DNA from: Hydractinia symbiolongicarpus
Lineage: Eukaryota > Cnidaria > Hydrozoa > Anthoathecata > Hydractiniidae
Assembly (NCBI RefSeq): GCF_029227915.1
Contig: NC_079881.1
Coordinates: 27,319,501-27,383,500, forward strand
Length of the DNA: 64,000 nucleotides
Direction of reading: 5' to 3'
Shown here one piece after another: positions 49,381 to 62,000 of the stretch. The notes under the pieces were generated by a model. The model worked only from the letters and a program-made list of their open reading frames with translations. It did no database searches and had not been told where the DNA came from. Position numbers and translations under genes: made by a program. The first letter of the stretch is position 1; every line of letters begins with the position of its first letter.

Positions 49381-50352
49381 TTGTATACTTTTGACTATAC
49401 GGGCCGAGTCTGGCATTTACGGGAAATCGCAGGTTTTCGTTTGCCGGCGATTAAACTTCTTTTATTCAGCGTCTCATCAAAAATGAAAACATTTTTGAAA
49501 ACTACAAGTCTCATGCGATTTAGTGGTGAAAAGATAATTTAAAAAATCGTTCTGGAAATGAGTTTACTCACAGGGTACTTTCTTTGTATACATTCGACTA
49601 TACGGGACAAGCCCGGGATTTACGGGAAATCGCAGGTTCTCGTTTGCCGGCGATTAAACCTCTTTTATTAAGCGTCTCATTAAAAATGAAAACATTTTTA
49701 AAAACTACAAGTCTCATTCTTTCTAGTGGTGCAGAAATAATTTGAAAAATCGTTCGTGAAATCAGTTTACTCCTTGGGTACTTTCTTTATATACATTCAA
49801 CTATACGGGCCAAGCCCGGGATTTACGGGAAATGGCGGGTTTTCGTTTGCCGGCGATTAAACTTCTTTTATTCAGCGTCTCATCAAAAATGAAAACAAGT
49901 TTAAAAACTACAAGTCTCATGCGTTTTAGTGGTGAAAAAATAATTTAAAAAATCGTTCGGAAAATGAGTGTACTCCTTGGGTACTTTCTTTTTATACTTT
50001 TGACTATACGGGCCAAGCCCGGGATTTACGGGAAATCGCGGGTTTTCGTTTGCCGGCGATTAAACTTCTTTTATTCAGCGTCTCATCAAAAATGAAAACA
50101 TTTTTAAAAACTACAAGTCTTATGCGTTTTAGTGGTGAAAAAATAATTTAAAAAATCGTTCTGGAAATGAGTTTACTCACAGGGTACTTTCTTTGTATAC
50201 ATTCGACTATGCGGGCCAAGCCCGGGATTTGCGGGAAATCGCGGGTTTTCGTTTGCCGGCGATTAAACCTCTTTCATTAAGGGTCTCATCAAAAATGAAA
50301 ACATTTTTAAAAACTACAAGTCTCATGGGCTTTAGTGGTGAAAAGATAATTT
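48730..50352. repeat. 8-monomer unit C-D-E-B-C-D-E-A (1,623 bp)
   Basis: Tandemly followed by a shortened copy from 50353 to about 51,775, with offset 1,623 bp. Shared markers are GGTTTTCGATTGCCGG, TATACCGGCC with GGGTTTCCGTTTGCC, GGGCTAAGCCC, the 3 bp deletion GAAATATTTTTG and CTGGCATTTACGG. The second copy ends in the E/A fusion described for 51164-53438. Confidence 0.82.
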
Positions 50353-51163
50353 AAAAAATCGTTCTGGAAATGAGTTTACTCACAGGGTACTTTCTTTGTA
50401 TACATTCGACTATACGGGACAAGCCCGGGATTTACGGGAAATCGCAGGTTTTCGATTGCCGGCGATTAAACCTCTTTCATTAAGCGTCTCATTAAAAATG
50501 AAAACATTTTTGAGAACTACAAGTCTCATTCGTTCTAGTGGTGCAGAAATAATTTGAAAAATCGTTCGGGAAATCAGTTTACTCCTTGGGTACTTTCTTT
50601 ATATACATTCAACTATACCGGCCAAGCCCGGGATTTACGGGAAATCGCGGGTTTCCGTTTGCCGGCGATTAAACTTCTTTTATTCAGCGTTTCATCAAAA
50701 ATGAAAACAAGTTTAAAAACTACAAGTCTCATGCGTTTTAGTGGTGAAAAAATAATTTAAAAAATCGTTCGGGAAATGAGTTTACTCCCTGGGTACTTTC
50801 TTTTTATACTTTTGACTATACGGGCTAAGCCCGGGATTTACGGGAAATCGCGGGTTTTCGTTTGCCGGCGATTAAACTTTTTTTATTCAGCGTCTCATCA
50901 AAAATGAAATATTTTTGAAAACTACAAGTCTTATGCGTTTTAGTGGTGAAAAAATAATTTAAAAAATCGTTCTGGAAATGAGTTTACTCACAGGGTACTT
51001 TCTTTGTATACTTTTGACTATACGGGCCGAGTCTGGCATTTACGGGAAATCGCAGGTTTTCGTTTGCCGGCGATTAAACTTCTTTTATTCAGCGTCTCAT
51101 CAAAAATGAAAACATTTTTGAAAACTACAAGTCTCATGCGATTTAGTGGTGAAAAGATAATTT

Positions 51164-53438
51164 AAAAAATCGTTCTGGAAATGAGTTTACTCACAGGGTA
51201 CTTTCTTTGTATACATTCGACTATACGGGACAAGCCCGGGATTTACGGGAAATCGCAGGTTCTCGTTTGCCGGCGATTAAACCTCTTTTATTAAGCGTCT
51301 CATTAAAAATGAAAACATTTTTAAAAACTACAAGTCTCATTCTTTCTAGTGGTGCAGAAATAATTTGAAAAATCGTTCGGGAAATCAGTTTACTCCTTGG
51401 GTACTTTCTTTATATACATTCAACTATACGGGCCAAGCCCGGGATTTACGGGAAATGGCGGGTTTTCGTTTGCCGGCGATTAAACTTCTTTTATTCAGCG
51501 TCTCATCAAAAATGAAAACAAGTTTAAAAACTACAAGTCTCATGCGTTTTAGTGGTGAAAAAATAATTTAAAAAATCGTTCGGAAAATGAGTTTACTCCT
51601 TGGGTACTTTCTTTTTATACTTTTGACTATACGGGCCAAACCCGGGATTTACGGGAAATCGCGGGTTTTCGTTTGCCGGCGATTAAACCTCTTTCATTAA
51701 GGGTCTCATCAAAAATGAAAACATTTTTAAAAACTACAAGTCTCATGGGCTTTAGTGGTGAAATAATAATTTAAAAAATCGTTCGGGAAATGAGTTTACT
51801 CCCTGGGTACTTTCTTTGTATACTTTTGACTATACGGGCCGAGTCTTGGATTTACGGGAAATCGCAGGTTTTCGTTTGCCGGCGATTAAACTTGTTTTAT
51901 TCAGCGTCTCATCAAAAATGAAAACATTTTTGAAAACTACAAATCTCATGCGATTTAGTGGTGAAAAGATAATTTAAAAAATCGTTCTGGAAATGACTTT
52001 ACTCACAGGGTACTTTCTTTGTATACATTCCACTATACGGGACAAGCCCGGGATTTACGGGAAATCGCGGGTTTTCGTTTGCCGGCGATTAAACCTCTTT
52101 CATTAAGCGTCTCATTAAAAATGAAAACATTTTTGAAAACTACGAGTTTCATACGTTCTTGTGGTGCAGAAATAATTGGAAAAATCGTTCGGGAAATCAG
52201 TTTACTCATTGGGTACTTTCTTTATATACATTCAACTATACGTGCCAAGCCCGGGATTTACGGGAAATCGCGGTTTTTCGTTTGCCGGCGATTAAACTTC
52301 TTTTACTGAGCGTCTCATCAAAAATGAAAACATTTTTGAAAACTACAAGTCTCATGCGTTTTAGTGGTGAAAAAATAATTTAAAAAATCGTTCGGGAAAT
52401 GAGTTTACTCCCTGTGTACTTTCTTTGTATACATTTGACTACACGGGCGAAGCCCGGGATTTACGGGAAATGGCGGGTTTTCGTTTGCCGGCGATTAAAC
52501 TTCTTTTAATCAATGTCTCATCAAAAATGAAAACATTTTTGAAAACTACAAGTCTCATGGGCTTTAGTGGTTAAATAATAATTTAAAAAATCGTTCGGGA
52601 AATGAGTTTACTCCCTGGGTACTTTCTTTGTATACTTTTGACTATACGGGCCGAGTCTGGGATTTACGGGAAATCGCAGGTTTTCGTTTGCCGGCGATTA
52701 AACTTCTTTTATTCAGCGTCTCATCAAAAATGAAAACATTTTTGAAAACTACAAGTCTCATGCGATTTAGTGGTGAAAAGATAATTTAAAAAATCGTTCT
52801 GGAAATGAGTTTACTCACAGGGTACTTTCTTTGTATACATTCGACTATACGGGACAAGCCCGGGATTTACGGGAAATCGCAGGTTTTCGATTGCCGGCGA
52901 TTAAACCTCTTTCATTAAGCGTCTCATTAAAAATGAAAACATTTTTGAGAACTACAAGTCTCATTCGTTCTAGTGGTGCAGAAATAATTTGAAAAATCGT
53001 TCGGGAAATGAGTTTACTCGTTGGGTACTTTCTTTATATACATTCAACTATACCGGCCAAGCCCGGGATTTACGGGAAATCGCGGGTTTCCGTTTGCCGG
53101 CGATTAAACTTCTTTTATTCAGCGTTTCATCAAAAATGAAAACAAGTTTAAAAACTACAAGTCTCATGCGTTTTAGTGGTGAAAAAATAATTTAAAAAAT
53201 CGTTCGGGAAATGAGTTTACTCCCTGGGTACTTTCTTTTTATACTTTTGACTATACGGGCTAAGCCCGGGATTTACGGGAAATCGCGGGTTTTCGTTTGC
53301 CGGCGATTAAACTTTTTTTATTCAGCGTCTCATCAAAAATGAAATATTTTTTAAAACTACAAGTCTTATGCGTTTTAGTGGTGAAAAAATAATTTAAAAA
53401 ATCGTTCTGGAAATGAGTTTACTCACAGGGTACTTTCT
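51164..53438. repeat. 20-monomer duplication, copy 2
   Basis: Carries the same private markers as 47106-49380 at a constant 4,058 bp offset. Here B and C' are separate monomers, but an E monomer at about 51,574 is fused to an A monomer (left part TTTTTATACTTTTGAC, right part CATTAAGGGTCTC). Each copy has thus lost one monomer at a different place, which keeps the overall offset constant. Confidence 0.82.
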
Positions 53439-55018
53439 TTGTATACATTCGACTATACGGGACAAGCCCGGGATTTACGGGAAATCGCAGGTTTTCGATT
53501 GCCGGCGATTAAACCTCTTTCATTAAGCGTCTCATTAAAAATGAAAACATTTTTAAGAACTACAAGTCTCATTCGTTCTAGTGGTGCAGAAATAATTTGA
53601 AAAATCGTTCGGGAAATCAGTTTACTCGTTGGGTACTTTCTTTATATACATTCAACTATACCGGCCAAGCCCGGGATTTACGGGAAATCGCGGGTTTCCG
53701 TTTGCCGGCGATTAAACTTCTTTTATTCAGCGTTTCATCAAAAATGAAAACAAGTTTAAAAACTACAAGTCTCATGCGTTTTAGTGGTGAAAAAATAAAT
53801 TAAAAAATCGTTCGGGAAATGATTTTACTCCCTGGGTACTTTCTTTTTATACTTTTGACTATACGGGCTAAGCCCGGGATTTACGGGAAATCGCGGGTTT
53901 TCGTTTGCCGGCGATTAAACTTTTTTTATTCAGCGTCTCATCAAAAATGAAATATTTTTGAAAACTACAAGTCTTATGCGTTTTAGTGGTGAAAAAATAA
54001 TTTAAAAAATCGTTCTGGAAATAAGTTTACTCACAGGGTACTTTCTTTGTATACTTTTGACTATACGGGCCGAGTCTGGCATTTACGGGAAATCGCAGGT
54101 TTTCGTTTGCCGGCGATTAAACTTCTTTTATTCAGCGTCTCATCAAAAATGAAAACATTTTTGAAAACTACAAGTCTCATGCGATTTAGTGGTGAAAAGA
54201 TAATTTAAAAAATCGTTCTGGAAATGAGTTTACTCACAGGGTACTTTCTTTGTATACATTCCACTATACGGGACAAGCCGGGGATTTACGGGAAATCGCG
54301 GGTTTTCGTTTGCCGGCGATTAAACCTCTTTCATTAACCGTCTCATTAAAAATGAAAACATTTTTGAAAACTACGAGTCTCATACGTTCTAGTGGTGCAG
54401 AAATAATTGGAAAAATCGTTCGGGAAATCAGTTTACTCATTGGGTACTTTCTTTATATACATTCAACTATACGTGCCAAGCCCGGGATTTACGGGAAATC
54501 GCGGGTTTTCGTTTGCCGGCGATTAAACTTCTTTTACTGAGCGTCTCATCAAAAATGAAAACAAGTTTAAAAACTACAAGTCTCATGCGTTTTAGTGGTG
54601 AAAAAATAATTTAAAAAATCGTTCGGGAAATGAGTTTACTCCCTGGGTACTTTCTTTTTATACTTTTGACTATACGGGCTAAGCCCGCGATTTACGGGAA
54701 ATCGCGGGTTTTCGTTTGCTGGCGATTAAACTTCTTTTATTCAGCGTCTCATCAAAAATGAAAACATTTTTGAAAACTACAAGTCTCATGCGATTTAGTG
54801 GTGAAAAGATAATTGGAAAAATTGTTCGGGAAATCAGTTTACTCATTGGGTACTTTCTTTATATACATTCAACTATACGTGCCAAGCCCGGGATTTACGG
54901 GAAATCGCGGGTTTTCGTTTGCCGGCGATTAAACTTCTTTTACTGAGCGTCTCATCAGAAATGAAAACATTTTTGAAAACTACAAGTCTCATGCGTTTTA
55001 GTGGTGAAAAAATAATTT

Positions 55019-56032
55019 AAAAAATCGTTCGGGAAATGAGTTTACTCCCTGTGTACTTTCTTTGTATACTTTTGACTATACAGGCCGAGTCTGGGATTTA
55101 CGGGAAATCGAAGGTTTTCGTTTGCCGGCGATGAAACTTCTTTTATTCAGCGTCTCATCAAAAATGAAAACATTTTTGAAAATTACAAGTCTCATGCGAT
55201 TTAGTGGTGAAAAGATAATTTAAAAAATCGTTCTGGAAATGAGTTTACTCACAAGGTACTTTCTTTGTATACATTCGACTATACGGGACAAGCCCGGGAT
55301 TTACGGGAAATCGCAGGTTTTCGTTTGCCGGCGATTAAACCTCTTTCATTAAGCGTCTCATTAAAAATGAAAAATTTTTGAGAACTACAAGTCTCATTCG
55401 TTCTAGTGGTGCAGAAATAATTTGAAAAATCGTTCGGGAAATCAGTTTACTCCTTGGGTACTTTCTTTATATACATTCAACTATACCGGCCAAGCCCGGG
55501 ATTTACGGGAAATCGCGGGTTTTCGTTTGCCGGCGATTAAACTTCTTTTAATCAGCGTCTCATCAAAAATGAAAACATTTTTGAAAACTACAAGTCTCAT
55601 GCGATTTAGTGGTGAAATGATAATTTAAAAAATCGTTCTGAAAATGAGTTTAATCACAGGGTACTTTCTTTGTATACATTCGACTATACGGGACAAGCCC
55701 GGGATTTACGGGAAATCGCAGGTTTTCGTTTGCAGGCGATTAAACTTCTTTTAATCAGCGTCTCATCAAAAATGAAAACATTTTTGAAAACTACAAGTCT
55801 CATGCGATTTAGTGGTGAAATGATAATTTAAAAAATCGTTCTGGAAATGAGTTTAATCACAGGGTACTTTCTTTGTATACATTCGACTATACGGGCCAAG
55901 CCCGGGATTTACGGGAAATCGCGGGTTTTCGTTTGCCGGCGATTAAACTTCTTTTACTGAGCGTCTCATCAGAAATGAAAACATTTTTGAAAACTACAAG
56001 TCTCATGCGTTTTAGTGGTGAAAAAATAATTT
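55019..56032. repeat. Five-monomer unit B*-C-D-X1-X2, copy 1 (1,014 bp)
   Basis: First of four tandem copies. B* has CCCTGTGTAC, ACAGGCCGAG and ATCGAAGG. C has CACAAGGTAC and the one-base-shorter AAAAATTTTTGAG. D has TATACCGGCC. X1 has GTTTAATCACAGGG and TTTGCAGGCG. X2 has TTTACTGAGCG and CATCAGAAATG. This copy differs by GGCGATGAAAC and GAAAATTACAAG in B*. Confidence 0.92.
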
Positions 56033-57046
56033 AAAAAATCGTTCGGGAAATGAGTTTACTCCCTGTGTACTTTCTTTGTATACTTTTGACTATACAGGCC
56101 GAGTCTGGGATTTACGGGAAATCGAAGGTTTTCGTTTGCCGGCGATTAAACTTCTTTTATTCAGCGTCTCATCAAAAATGAAAACATTTTTGAAAACTAC
56201 AAGTCTCATGCGATTTAGTGGTGAAAAGATAATTTAAAAAATCGTTCTGGAAATGAGTTTACTCACAAGGTACTTTCTTTGTATACATTCGACTATACGG
56301 GACAAGCCCGGGATTTACGGGAAATCGCAGGTTTTCGTTTGCCGGCGATTAAACCTCTTTCATTAAGCGTCTCATTAAAAATGAAAAATTTTTGAGAACT
56401 ACAAGTCTCATTCGTTCTAGTGGTGCAGAAATAATTTGAAAAATCGTTCGGGAAATCAGTTTACTCCTTGGGTACTTTCTTTATATACATTCAACTATAC
56501 CGGCCAAGCCCGGGATTTACGGGAAATCGCGGGTTTTCGTTTGCCGGCGATTAAACTTCTTTTAATCAGCGTCTCATCAAAAATGAAAACATTTTTGAAA
56601 ACTACAAGTCTCATGCGATTTAGTGGTGAAATGATAATTTAAAAAATCGTTCTGGAAATGAGTTTAATCACAGGGTACTTTCTTTGTATACATTCGACTA
56701 TACGGGACAAGCCCGGGATTTACGGGAAATCGCAGGTTTTCGTTTGCAGGCGATTAAACTTCTTTTAATCAGCGTCTCATCAAAAATGAAAACATTTTTG
56801 AAAACTACAAGTCTCATGCGATTTAGTGGTGAAATGATAATTTAAAAAATCGTTCTGGAAATGAGTTTAATCACAGGGTACTTTCTTTGTATACATTCGA
56901 CTATACGGGCCAAGCCCGGGATTTACGGGAAATCGCGGGTTTTCGTTTGCCGGCGATTAAACTTCTTTTACTGAGCGTCTCATCAGAAATGAAAACATTT
57001 TTGAAAACTACAAGTCTCATGCGTTTTAGTGGTGAAAAAATAATTT
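56033..57046. repeat. Five-monomer unit B*-C-D-X1-X2, copy 2 (1,014 bp)
   Basis: Exact 1,014 bp offset from copy 1 with the same five monomers in order. Only isolated base changes were noticed. Confidence 0.92.
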
Positions 57047-58060
57047 AAAAAATCGTTCGGGAAATGAGTTTACTCCCTGTGTACTTTCTTTGTATACTTT
57101 TGACTATACAGGCCGAGTCTGGGATTTACGGGAAATCGAAGGTTTTCGTTTGCCGGCGATTAAACTTCTTTTATTCAGCGTCTCATCAAAAATGAAAACA
57201 TTTTTGAAAACTACAAGTCTCATGCGATTTAGTGGTGAAAAGATAATTTAAAAAATCGTTCTGGAAATGAGTTTACTCACAAGGTACTTTCTTTGTATAC
57301 ATTCGACTATACGGGACAAGCCCGGGATTTACGGGAAATCGCAGGTTTTCGTTTGCCGGCGATTAAACCTCTTTCATTAAGCGTCTCATTAAAAATGAAA
57401 AATTTTTGAGAACTACAAGTCTCATTCGTTCTAGTGGTGCAGAAATAATTTAAAAAATCGTTCGGGAAATCAGTTTACTCCTTGGGTACTTTCTTTATAT
57501 ACATTCAACTATACCGGCCAAGCCCGGGATTTACGGGAAATCGCGGGTTTTCGTTTGCCGGCGATTAAACTTCTTTTAATCAGCGTCTCATCAAAAATGA
57601 AAACATTTTTGAAAACTACAAGTCTCATGCGATTTAGTGGTGAAATGATAATTTAAAAAATCGTTCTGGAAATGAGTTTAATCACAGGGTACTTTCTTTG
57701 TATACATTCGACTATACGGGACAAGCCCGGGATTTACGGGAAATCGCAGGTTTTCGTTTGCAGGCGATTAAACTTCTTTTAATCAGCGTCTCATCAAAAA
57801 TGAAAACATTTTTGAAAACTACAAGTCTCATGCGATTTAGTGGTGCAATGATAATTTAAAAAATCGTTCTGGAAATGAGTTTAATCACAGGGTACTTTCT
57901 TTGTATACATTCGACTATACGGGCCAAGCCCGGGATTTACGGGAAATCGCGGGTTTTCGTTTGCCGGCGATTAAACTTCTTTTACTGAGCGTCTCATCAG
58001 AAATGAAAACATTTTTGAAAACTACAAGTCTCATGCGTTTTAGTGGTGAAAAAATAATTT
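57047..58060. repeat. Five-monomer unit B*-C-D-X1-X2, copy 3 (1,014 bp)
   Basis: Third copy. The C/D junction here reads AATTTAAAAAATCG where copies 1 and 2 have AATTTGAAAAATCG, and this change is shared with copy 4. GTGGTGCAATGATAA replaces GTGGTGAAATGATAA in X1. Confidence 0.92.
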
Positions 58061-59042
58061 AAAAAATCGTTCGGGAAATGAGTTTACTCCCTGTGTACTT
58101 TCTTTGTATACTTTTGACTATACAGGCCGAGTCTGGGATTTACGGGAAATCGAAGGTTTTCGTTTGCCGGCGATTAAACTTCTTTTATTCAGCGTCTCAT
58201 CAAAAATGTTTTAGTGGTGAAAAAATAATTTAAAAAATCGTTCTGGAAATGAGTTTACTCACAAGGTACTTTCTTTGTATACATTCGACTATACGGGACA
58301 AGCCCGGGATTTACGGGAAATCGCAGGTTTTCGTTTGCCGGCGATTAAACCTCTTTCATTAAGCGTCTCATTAAAAATGAAAAATTTTTGAGAACTACAA
58401 GTCTCATTCGTTCTAGTGGTGCAGAAATAATTTAAAAAATCGTTCGGGAAATCAGTTTACTCCTTGGGTACTTTCTTTATATACATTCAACTATACCGGC
58501 CAAGCCCGGGATTTACGGGAAATCGCGGGTTTTCGTTTGCCGGCGATTAAACTTCTTTTAATCAGCGTCTCATCAAAAATGAAAACATTTTTGAAAACTA
58601 CAAGTCTCATGCGATTTAGTGGTGAAATGATAATTTAAAAAATCGTTCTGGAAATGAGTTTAATCACAGGGTACTTTCTTTGTATACATTCGACTATACG
58701 GGACAAGCCCGGGATTTACGGGAAATCGCAGGTTTTCGTTTGCAGGCGATTAAACTTCTTTTAATCAGCGTCTCATCAAAAATGAAAACATTTTTGAAAA
58801 CTACAAGTCTCATGCGATTTAGTGGTGAAATGATAATTTAAAAAATCGTTCTGGAAATGAGTTTAATCACAGGGTACTTTCTTTGTATACATTCGACTAT
58901 ACGGGCCAAGCCCGGGATTTACGGGAAATCGCGGGTTTTCGTTTGCCGGCGATTAAACTTCTTTTACTGAGCGTCTCATCAAAAATGAAAACATTTTTGA
59001 AAACTACAAGTCTCATGCGTTTTAGTGGTGAAAAAATAGTTT
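58061..59042. repeat. Five-monomer unit, copy 4, with 32-bp deletion (982 bp)
   Basis: Fourth copy, 32 bp short. In its B* monomer CAAAAATG is joined directly to TTTTAGTGGTG near 58,208, removing the AAAACATTTTTG...CATGCG segment. The spacing of monomer starts (58061 to 59043, 982 bp) confirms the size. The junction is at an ATG repeated at both ends of the lost segment. Confidence 0.92.
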
Positions 59043-62000
59043 AAAAAATCGTTCGGAAAATGAGTTTACTCCCTGGGTACTTTCTTTTTATACTTTTGAC
59101 TATACGGGCCAAGCCCGGGATTTACGGGAAATCGCGGGTTTTCGTTTGCCGGCGATTAAACTTCTTTTATTCAGCGTCTCATCAAAAATGAAAACATTTT
59201 TGAAAACTACAAGTCTTATGTGTTTTAGTGGTGAAAAAATAATTTAAAAAATCGTTCTAGAAATGAGTTTACTCACAGGGTACTTTCTTTGTATACATTC
59301 GACTATGCGGGCCAAGCCCGGGATTTGCGGGAAATCGCGGGTTTTCGTTTGCCGGCGATTAAACCTCTTTCATTAAGGGTCTCATCAAAAATGAAAACAT
59401 TTTTGAAAACTACAAGTCTCATGCGATTTAGTGGTGAAAAGATAATTTAAAAAATCGTTCTGGAAATGAGTTTACTCACAAGGTACTTTCTTTGTATACA
59501 TTCGACTATACGGGACAAGCCCGGGATTTACGGGAAATCGCAGGTTTTCGTTTGCCGGCGATTAAACCTCTTTCATTAAGCGTCTCATTAAAAATGAAAA
59601 ATTTTTGAGAACTACAAGTCTCATTCGTTCTAGTGGTGCAGAAATAATTTGAAAAATCGTTCGGGAAATCAGTTTACTCCTTGGGTACTTTCTTTATATA
59701 CATTCAACTATACCGGCCAAGCCCGGGATTTACGGGAAATCGCGGGTTTTCGTTTGCCGGCGATTAAACTTCTTTTACTGAGCGTCTCAGCAAAAATGAA
59801 AACATTTTTGAAAACTACAAGTCTCATGCGTTTTAGTGGTGAAAAAATAATTTAAAAAATCGTTCTGGAAATGAGTTTACTCACAAGGTACTTTCTTTGT
59901 ATACATTCGACTATACGGGACAAGCCCGGGATTTACGGGAAATCGCAGGTTTTCGTTTGCCGGCGATTAAACCTCTTTCATTAAGCGTCTCATTAAAAAT
60001 GAAAAATTTTTGAGAACTACAAGTCTCATTCGTTCTAGTGGTGCAGAAATAATTTAAAAAATCGTTCGGGAAATCAGTTTACTCCTTGGGTACTTTCTTT
60101 ATATACATTCAACTATACCGGCCAAGCCCGGGATTTACGGGAAATCGCGGGTTTTCGTTTGCCGGCGATTAAACTTCTTTTAATCAGCGTCTCATCAAAA
60201 ATGAAAACATTTTTGAAAACTACAAGTCTCATGCGATTTAGTGGTGAAATGATAATTTAAAAAATCGTTCTGGAAATGAGTTTAATCACAGGGTACTTTC
60301 TTTGTATACATTCGACTATACGGGACAAGCCCGGGATTTACGGGAAATCGCAGGTTTTCGTTTGCAGGCGATTAAACTTCTTTTAATCAGCGTCTCATCA
60401 AAAATGAAAACATTTTTGAAAACTACAAGTCTCATGCGATTTAGTGGTGAAATGATAATTTAAAAAATCGTTCTGGAAATGAGTTTAATCACAGGGTACT
60501 TTCTTTGTATACATTCGACTATACGGGCCAAGCCCGGGATTTACGGGAAATCGCGGGTTTTCGTTTGCCGGCGATTAAACTTCTTTTACTGAGCGTCTCA
60601 TCAAAAATGAAAACATTTTTGAAAACTACAAGTCTCATGCGTTTTAGTGGTGAAAAAATAGTTTAAAAAATCGTTCGGAAAATGAGTTTACTCCCTGGGT
60701 ACTTTCTTTTTATACTTTTGACTATACGGGCCAAGCCCGGGATTTACGGGAAATCGCGGGTTTTCGTTTGCCGGCGATTAAACTTCTTTTATTCAGCGTC
60801 TCATCAAAAATGAAAACATTTTTGAAAACTACAAGTCTTATGTGTTTTAGTGGTGAAAAAATAATTTAAAAAATCGTTCTAGAAATGAGTTTACTCACAG
60901 GGTACTTTCTTTGTATACATTCGACTATGCGGGCCAAGCCCGGGATTTGCGGGAAATCGCGGGTTTTCGTTTGCCGGCGATTAAACCTCTTTCATTAAGG
61001 GTCTCATCAAAAATGAAAACATTTTTGAAAACTACAAGTCTCATGCGATTTAGTGGTGAAAAGATAATTTAAAAAATCGTTCTGGAAATGAGTTTACTCA
61101 CAAGGTACTTTCTTTGTATACATTCGACTATACGGGACAAGCCCGGGATTTACGGGAAATCGCAGGTTTTCGTTTGCCGGCGATTAAACCTCTTTCATTA
61201 AGCGTCTCATTAAAAATGAAAAATTTTTGAGAACTACAAGTCTCATTCGTTCTAGTGGTGCAGAAATAATTTGAAAAATCGTTCGGGAAATCAGTTTACT
61301 CCTTGGGTACTTTCTTTATATACATTCAACTATACCGGCCAAGCCCGGGATTTACGGGAAATCGCGGGTTTTCGTTTGCCGGCGATTAAACTTCTTTTAC
61401 TGAGCGTCTCAGCAAAAATGAAAACATTTTTGAAAACTACAAGTCTCATGCGTTTTAGTGGTGAAAAAATAGTTTAAAAAATCGTTCGGAAAATGAGTTT
61501 ACTCCCTGGGTACTTTCTTTTTATACTTTTGACTATACGGGCCAAGCCCGGGATTTACGGGAAATCGCGGGTTTTCGTTTGCCGGCGATTAAACTTCTTT
61601 TATTCAGCGTCTCATCAAAAATGAAAACATTTTTGAAAACTACAAGTCTTATGCGTTTTAGTGGTGAAAAAATAATTTAAAAAATCGTTCTGGAAATGAG
61701 TTTACTCACAGGGTACTTTCTTTGTATACATTCGACTATGCGGGCCAAGCCCGGGATTTGCGGGAAATCGCGGGTTTTCGTTTGCCGGCGATTAAACCTC
61801 TTTCATTAAGGGTCTCATCAAAAATGAAAACATTTTTGAAAACTACAAGTCTCATGCGATTTAGTGGTGAAAAGATAATTTAAAAAATCGTTCTGGAAAT
61901 GAGTTTACTCACAAGGTACTTTCTTTGTATACATTCGACTATACGGGACAAGCCCGGGATTTACGGGAAATCGCAGGTTTTCGTTTGCCGGCGATTAAAC

